Shown here one piece after another: positions 61,199 to 64,000 of a stretch of DNA of 64,000 nt (positions are counted from its first letter, which is position 1; every line of letters begins with the position of its first letter). The notes below the pieces were generated by a model, which saw only the letters and a list, made by a program, of their open reading frames with translations, had not been told where the DNA came from and did not search any database. The DNA lies in NCBI RefSeq assembly GCF_026155325.1, contig NZ_JAPFPW010000002.1, positions 1-64,000 of the forward strand, read 5' to 3'. A program made the position numbers and the translations under genes. The stretch comes from Desulfobotulus pelophilus (GTDB lineage Bacteria > Desulfobacterota > Desulfobacteria > Desulfobacterales > ASO4-4).

Positions 61199-61702
61199 TT
61201 ATGGACAGAGTTCCTGGTTTTCCTGGCAGGCTTTTTCTTTCTGTTTTTCCGCAAGGCGTACTTTGCGTCGTTCCATCGCTTCCCGATTGCGCCGTTTTTC
61301 GTCCTCATTTTCAAGGACCAGAGGGGGCATGGATGCCGGTTTCATCTGGTCGTCAAGGGCGACGAAGGTGAGGTAGGCGGAAACCACATGGCGTATTTTG
61401 CCGGTGAGCACATCTTCTGCTTCCACGCGCACCCCGATTTCAGCAGATGTACGGCCCACGAGATTCAGGCTGGCTTTAATGATGAGAAGATTGCCAATGA
61501 AAACAGGATTGTAAAAATCAAGGCGATCCACAGAAGCTGTTACGCAGAGTTTTCTTGCATGGCGGACGGCAACAACTCCGGCAGCATTATCAATATATTT
61601 CATGATAACACCGCCATGGACATTTCCGGCAGGATTGGTGTCTTCCGGCAGCATGAGATGGGAAAGGATAACGCGGCTTTCCCTGATGGTTTTTCCTTGC
61701 AT
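61199..61702 (-). CDS. Acyl-CoA thioesterase (YciA-like hotdog)
   Basis: 167 residues. LPEDTNPAGNVHGGVIMKYI has the catalytic Asn-His-Gly-Gly elements of the YciA/BFIT hotdog thioesterases, and TASVDRLDFYNPVFIGNLL follows. The C-terminus is a charged helix (RRNREAMERRKVRLAEKQKE) beyond the fold. It hydrolyses medium- to long-chain acyl-CoA. It lies 51 bp upstream of the MscS-like gene on the same strand. Confidence 0.9.
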   Translation of the reverse strand: MQGKTIRESRVILSHLMLPEDTNPAGNVHGGVIMKYIDNAAGVVAVRHARKLCVTASVDRLDFYNPVFIGNLLIIKASLNLVGRTSAEIGVRVEAEDVLTGKIRHVVSAYLTFVALDDQMKPASMPPLVLENEDEKRRNREAMERRKVRLAEKQKEKACQENQELCP

Positions 61703-62221
61703 GGTTCAATTCTCCATAATAATGGCGATCCGCTGTAAGCCGATCGTCCCTGAGTCGGAAAGGGGTTTTTTAAAGTAACGTATCACCTTTACTATAGAAG
61801 GGGTTTCCTTTTTTTGTCAATTACCCATTCCTGATTTTACAAGTCTTTCAGAGAAAAGAATGGTCTTGTTTTACTGACTCGCATGGTTCTGCGGTGAAGA
61901 TTTGTGTGATATATCAGATAATGAAGCCATGCAGATGCAATATACCGTTTCTGCTTGATTTTTTTCGAAACATCCGTATGCTTTTTATCCGTGATAAGGG
62001 CAAACTTTTTTTCAGGTGTTTTTCTGTCGGCCTGTATGGGAGTAGCATTTTTGCAGGGAAAGATGATTTTTTACGATCTTTCAGAAAAGAAATACAGTCT
62101 GGAAAAGTCTGCTTGCTGCTGTGAAGTAAAGCTGGTCGCTGTGGGGAGCGCGGCGAAGATATATATCTGACTGGTTTGTCGGCATATTGTCCGTAAGGAT
62201 GCAAAGGGAGGGATACGAGGA
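61703..62221. other. Divergent intergenic region, thioesterase / IHF-like gene
   Basis: 519 bp with promoters for both neighbours expected. Two short overlapping frames (61894-62124 and a TTG-started 61955-62170) read toward the IHF-like gene, but neither has a ribosome binding site or family resemblance. A T-rich run occurs at about 61800-61820. No repeat or RNA structure stands out. Confidence 0.4.
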
Positions 62222-62527
62222 ATGACACTCACGAAAAATCATGTGGCGGATGAGGTTCAGCAGGCCCTTGGAGTTTCGCGTAAACGCAGCATGGAGCTTG
62301 TGGAAATATTGCTTGAAATTGTCAAAAGCAGTCTTGAATCTGATAATGATGTGCTGGTCAGCGGGTTTGGTAAGTTCTGTGTTCGGGAAAAAAAACCCCG
62401 GCGGGGGCGCAATCCTGCCACAGGAACAGACATGCTACTGGATGGTAGAAAGGTGGTTACCTTTAAGTGCTCCGCCGTATTGAGGGACCGCATCAATTCC
62501 GGTAAGGTTGAGTCGCCTGGCTCATAA
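62222..62527 (+). CDS. ihfA: IHF/HU-family DNA-bending protein
   Basis: 101 residues. MTLTKNHVADEVQQALGVSR, VLVSGFGKFCVREKKPRRGR and the beta-arm tip RNPATG are standard, and VVTFKCSAVLRDRIN is the C-terminal helix. MTLTK..., the length and the RRGRNPATG arm suit the IHF alpha subunit. It would bend DNA at sigma-54 promoters among others. A cgagga site precedes the ATG. Confidence 0.88.
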   Translation: MTLTKNHVADEVQQALGVSRKRSMELVEILLEIVKSSLESDNDVLVSGFGKFCVREKKPRRGRNPATGTDMLLDGRKVVTFKCSAVLRDRINSGKVESPGS

Positions 62528-62628
62528 GGGGAAGCAGGGCCAGAGAATGAAGTGGGAAAGTTCGTTTTTGTCAGAGTGCCGGGTTCCAGCCTGAGATCTT
62601 TGTGGTGTCCGGATGGTCCCCCTATCGA

Positions 62629-63558
62629 TTATGCGGCTTCTTTTTTTGCGGTAATGGTGTCAAGCCAGACATCCTGCTGCATCTGAGAGAGCCGTTTTTC
62701 TTTTTCCTGCCAGAGAGTGTTCAGTTCTTTTTGAAAAATGTTTCTAAAATCCGGATCATTAAAATAGTCTCCCCTTAGTTTTTCATGAATGGGCAGAGAG
62801 CGGATATGCATGCGTATGAGAGGTGTTTTTCCACTGACAAACTGCCAGAAGGTTGGGATGCCTCTGGGGTATGCAATGGTGACATCCACGATCTGATTCA
62901 TCTGTGTTCCCATGGCCGCAATCACAAAAGCCGTACCAGCCGCTTTCGGCTTGAGAAGTCCATGAAAAGGGCTTTTCTGGCGGCGGTGTTTGGCCTCTGT
63001 GATGCGGGTACCCTCCACAAAATTCATTATGGAGACGGGAGTGGTTCTGAATTTTTCACAGGCTATGCGGGTAGATTCCAGATCTTTTCCCTTTTTGTGA
63101 GGATGTTTCAGTATGTATTCCCTGCTGTAACGTTTCATGAAGGGGAAATCGAGGGCCCACCAGGCAATACCCATAATGGGTACCCAGATGAGCTGTTGTT
63201 TGAGAAAAAATTTAAGGAAAGGAATTTTTCCTTTCATGATTTTCTGGAGGGCAAGGATATCCACCCAGCTCTGGTGGTTGCAGAGGACCAGATACCAGCC
63301 ATGGGGAGAAAGGTTTTCTCCACCCCGTACATCCCACTGGGTGGGCAGAAAAAAAGAGAAGGTGATGTTATTGACGTGAACCCAGAAGGTGCTGATGAGG
63401 ATGAGGACGCGGGTTATCAGTTTACGGCTGCCCTTCCATGGGACCATCAATTTTACAAAGGTGAGCAGAATGATGGGAATAAAAAGAGTTGTGGTGGACA
63501 GTGAGAGGATGGTGATTACAAGTACACCGCGTAAGAAAGAGGGAAAAAGAGTCTGCAT
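62629..63558 (-). CDS. PlsC-like membrane acyltransferase (YihG type)
   Basis: 309 residues from the ATG at 63558 (aggggac upstream). Two N-terminal hydrophobic segments (~8-38) precede the acyltransferase domain. Catalytic motif LVLCNHQSWVDILAL (His-x4-Asp), FMKRYSREY, the block FVEGTR and VIAAMG are the four PlsC blocks. The relatives YihG and YsgA-like acyltransferases use acyl-CoA or acyl-ACP to acylate lysophosphatidate. The usual 1-acylglycerol-phosphate acyltransferase is ~240 residues, so this longer form belongs to the YihG branch. Confidence 0.85.
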   Translation of the reverse strand: MQTLFPSFLRGVLVITILSLSTTTLFIPIILLTFVKLMVPWKGSRKLITRVLILISTFWVHVNNITFSFFLPTQWDVRGGENLSPHGWYLVLCNHQSWVDILALQKIMKGKIPFLKFFLKQQLIWVPIMGIAWWALDFPFMKRYSREYILKHPHKKGKDLESTRIACEKFRTTPVSIMNFVEGTRITEAKHRRQKSPFHGLLKPKAAGTAFVIAAMGTQMNQIVDVTIAYPRGIPTFWQFVSGKTPLIRMHIRSLPIHEKLRGDYFNDPDFRNIFQKELNTLWQEKEKRLSQMQQDVWLDTITAKKEAA

Positions 63559-63770
63559 GGTGAGTCCCCTGTTGTAAAGGTCAGGCTTTCGACAATGAAC
63601 CATGCCATGTAGCAGGGTAAAGGGAGAGCGGTTACTTCCGAACAGAGAGGTCCCCTCCGCTCATTGCGGGGGGAAGCATAAACGTGCACGGAGTCAGTAT
63701 GGTAAAGATAGCAAAGTCATTATTTTTTGAAAAGTCGTGGATAGGGCTTATGACATTCCTTTGACAATTC

Positions 63771-64000
63771 CTAGCGGATAATGCGAATCACATATTCTTT
63801 TCCATCGGGTCCCTGCAGTTCAACTTCACGTACCATCACCCGGGAACAGGCTTCCTTCAGGGTGGCTTGAGCCTTTCTGCCTATTATCCGCGTTCCGGCA
63901 TAAGCTGTTTGATTGACACGCAGGAGGGCAATGGGCGTACGCTGGGCAGCCCATTCTTGCAGGGCCTTTTTTTCCTGCTGTTTCTCCTCCAGACCTTTTT
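63771..64000 (-). CDS. C-terminal end of a FapA/DUF342-like protein (partial)
   Basis: 75 codons and the stop are inside the window; the gene continues beyond 64000. The visible part begins in a Lys/Glu/Gln-rich coiled coil (GLEEKQQEKKALQEWAAQRT) and ends with the beta strands TAYAGTRIIGRKAQATLKEA and VELQGPDGKEYVIRIIR. That coiled coil followed by the final strands of a beta-helix is the pattern at the end of DUF342 (FapA) proteins, which affect flagellar or polymer assembly. Only the tail is visible, so the assignment is tentative. Confidence 0.5.
   Translation of the reverse strand, partial: KGLEEKQQEKKALQEWAAQRTPIALLRVNQTAYAGTRIIGRKAQATLKEACSRVMVREVELQGPDGKEYVIRIIR

Noticed and set aside
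61894-62170. Two short plus-strand frames before the IHF-like gene
   Set aside because: No ribosome binding site, unusual composition and mutual overlap in different frames. No family resemblance.
1-64000. CRISPR array, prophage or replication origin
   Set aside because: I saw no regularly spaced repeats, no phage structural genes and no DnaA-box cluster in the window.

Overview
The window looks like chromosomal DNA of an anaerobic, Gram-negative Desulfobacterota bacterium (Desulfobacterales type). This rests on gene content, not on a database match: a DUF39 homocysteine-biosynthesis enzyme, an archaeal-type leuCD pair, an NDP-forming acyl-CoA synthetase, a double-length ThyX, and the order kdsA-kdsC-lptC-lptA-lptB-rpoN-hpf-ptsN-rapZ-EIIA-rimI-gap-tpiA-secG. 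A Gram-negative envelope is shown by the Lpt and Kdo genes and a TolC-family protein. Coding density is high. Only the first 2.6 kb is clearly accessory.

Layout. 1-2600: transposon debris, a defective IS3-group element abutting an IS21-like transposase remnant. 2.6-5.7 kb: a secreted papain-like protease and two small membrane proteins. 5.8-14 kb: one minus-strand train carrying a diguanylate cyclase, stressosome-type proteins (a kinase/phosphatase fusion, RsbR-like and RsbS-like) and then TolC, HlyD and two ABC-2 permeases without an ATPase. 14-20.3 kb: a secreted cohesin-like protein, a second diguanylate cyclase, a nitroreductase, a long-chain acyl-CoA ligase and TrmO. 20.4-32.6 kb: mostly housekeeping metabolism (pyrD, leuCD, hisE, hisG, tandem thyX), a rhodanese-ferritin fusion, a class I adenylate cyclase and a GntR regulator.

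32.6-43.4 kb, minus strand: a twice-repeated tRNA block (Leu-Tyr-Glu in transcription order) directly after gap-tpiA-secG, then the Ntr-type PTS, RapZ and sigma-54 cluster, then the LPS transport and Kdo synthesis genes. 43.6-51.6 kb, plus strand: an M23 peptidase, the DUF39 enzyme, lepB, pyrB-pyrC, a sigma-54 activator and a secreted ComEA-like protein. 51.7-64 kb: surE, a TetR regulator beside the acyl-CoA synthetase, trmB, a degenerate GGDEF membrane protein overlapping a GluQ-type synthetase, crcB, an MscS-like channel, thioesterases, an IHF/HU protein, a PlsC-like acyltransferase and the end of a FapA-like gene at the window edge.

Themes. Cyclic-di-GMP appears three times: two intact cyclases (13.0 and 15.1 kb) and one dead domain that keeps its inhibitory-site motif (57.2 kb). 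The best candidates for undescribed biology are the stressosome/cyclase/efflux train, the degenerate GGDEF receptor candidate, the ThyX duplication with its signature motif split between the halves, a short Cys-Phe C-terminal tail shared by two secreted proteins, and several small ORFs.
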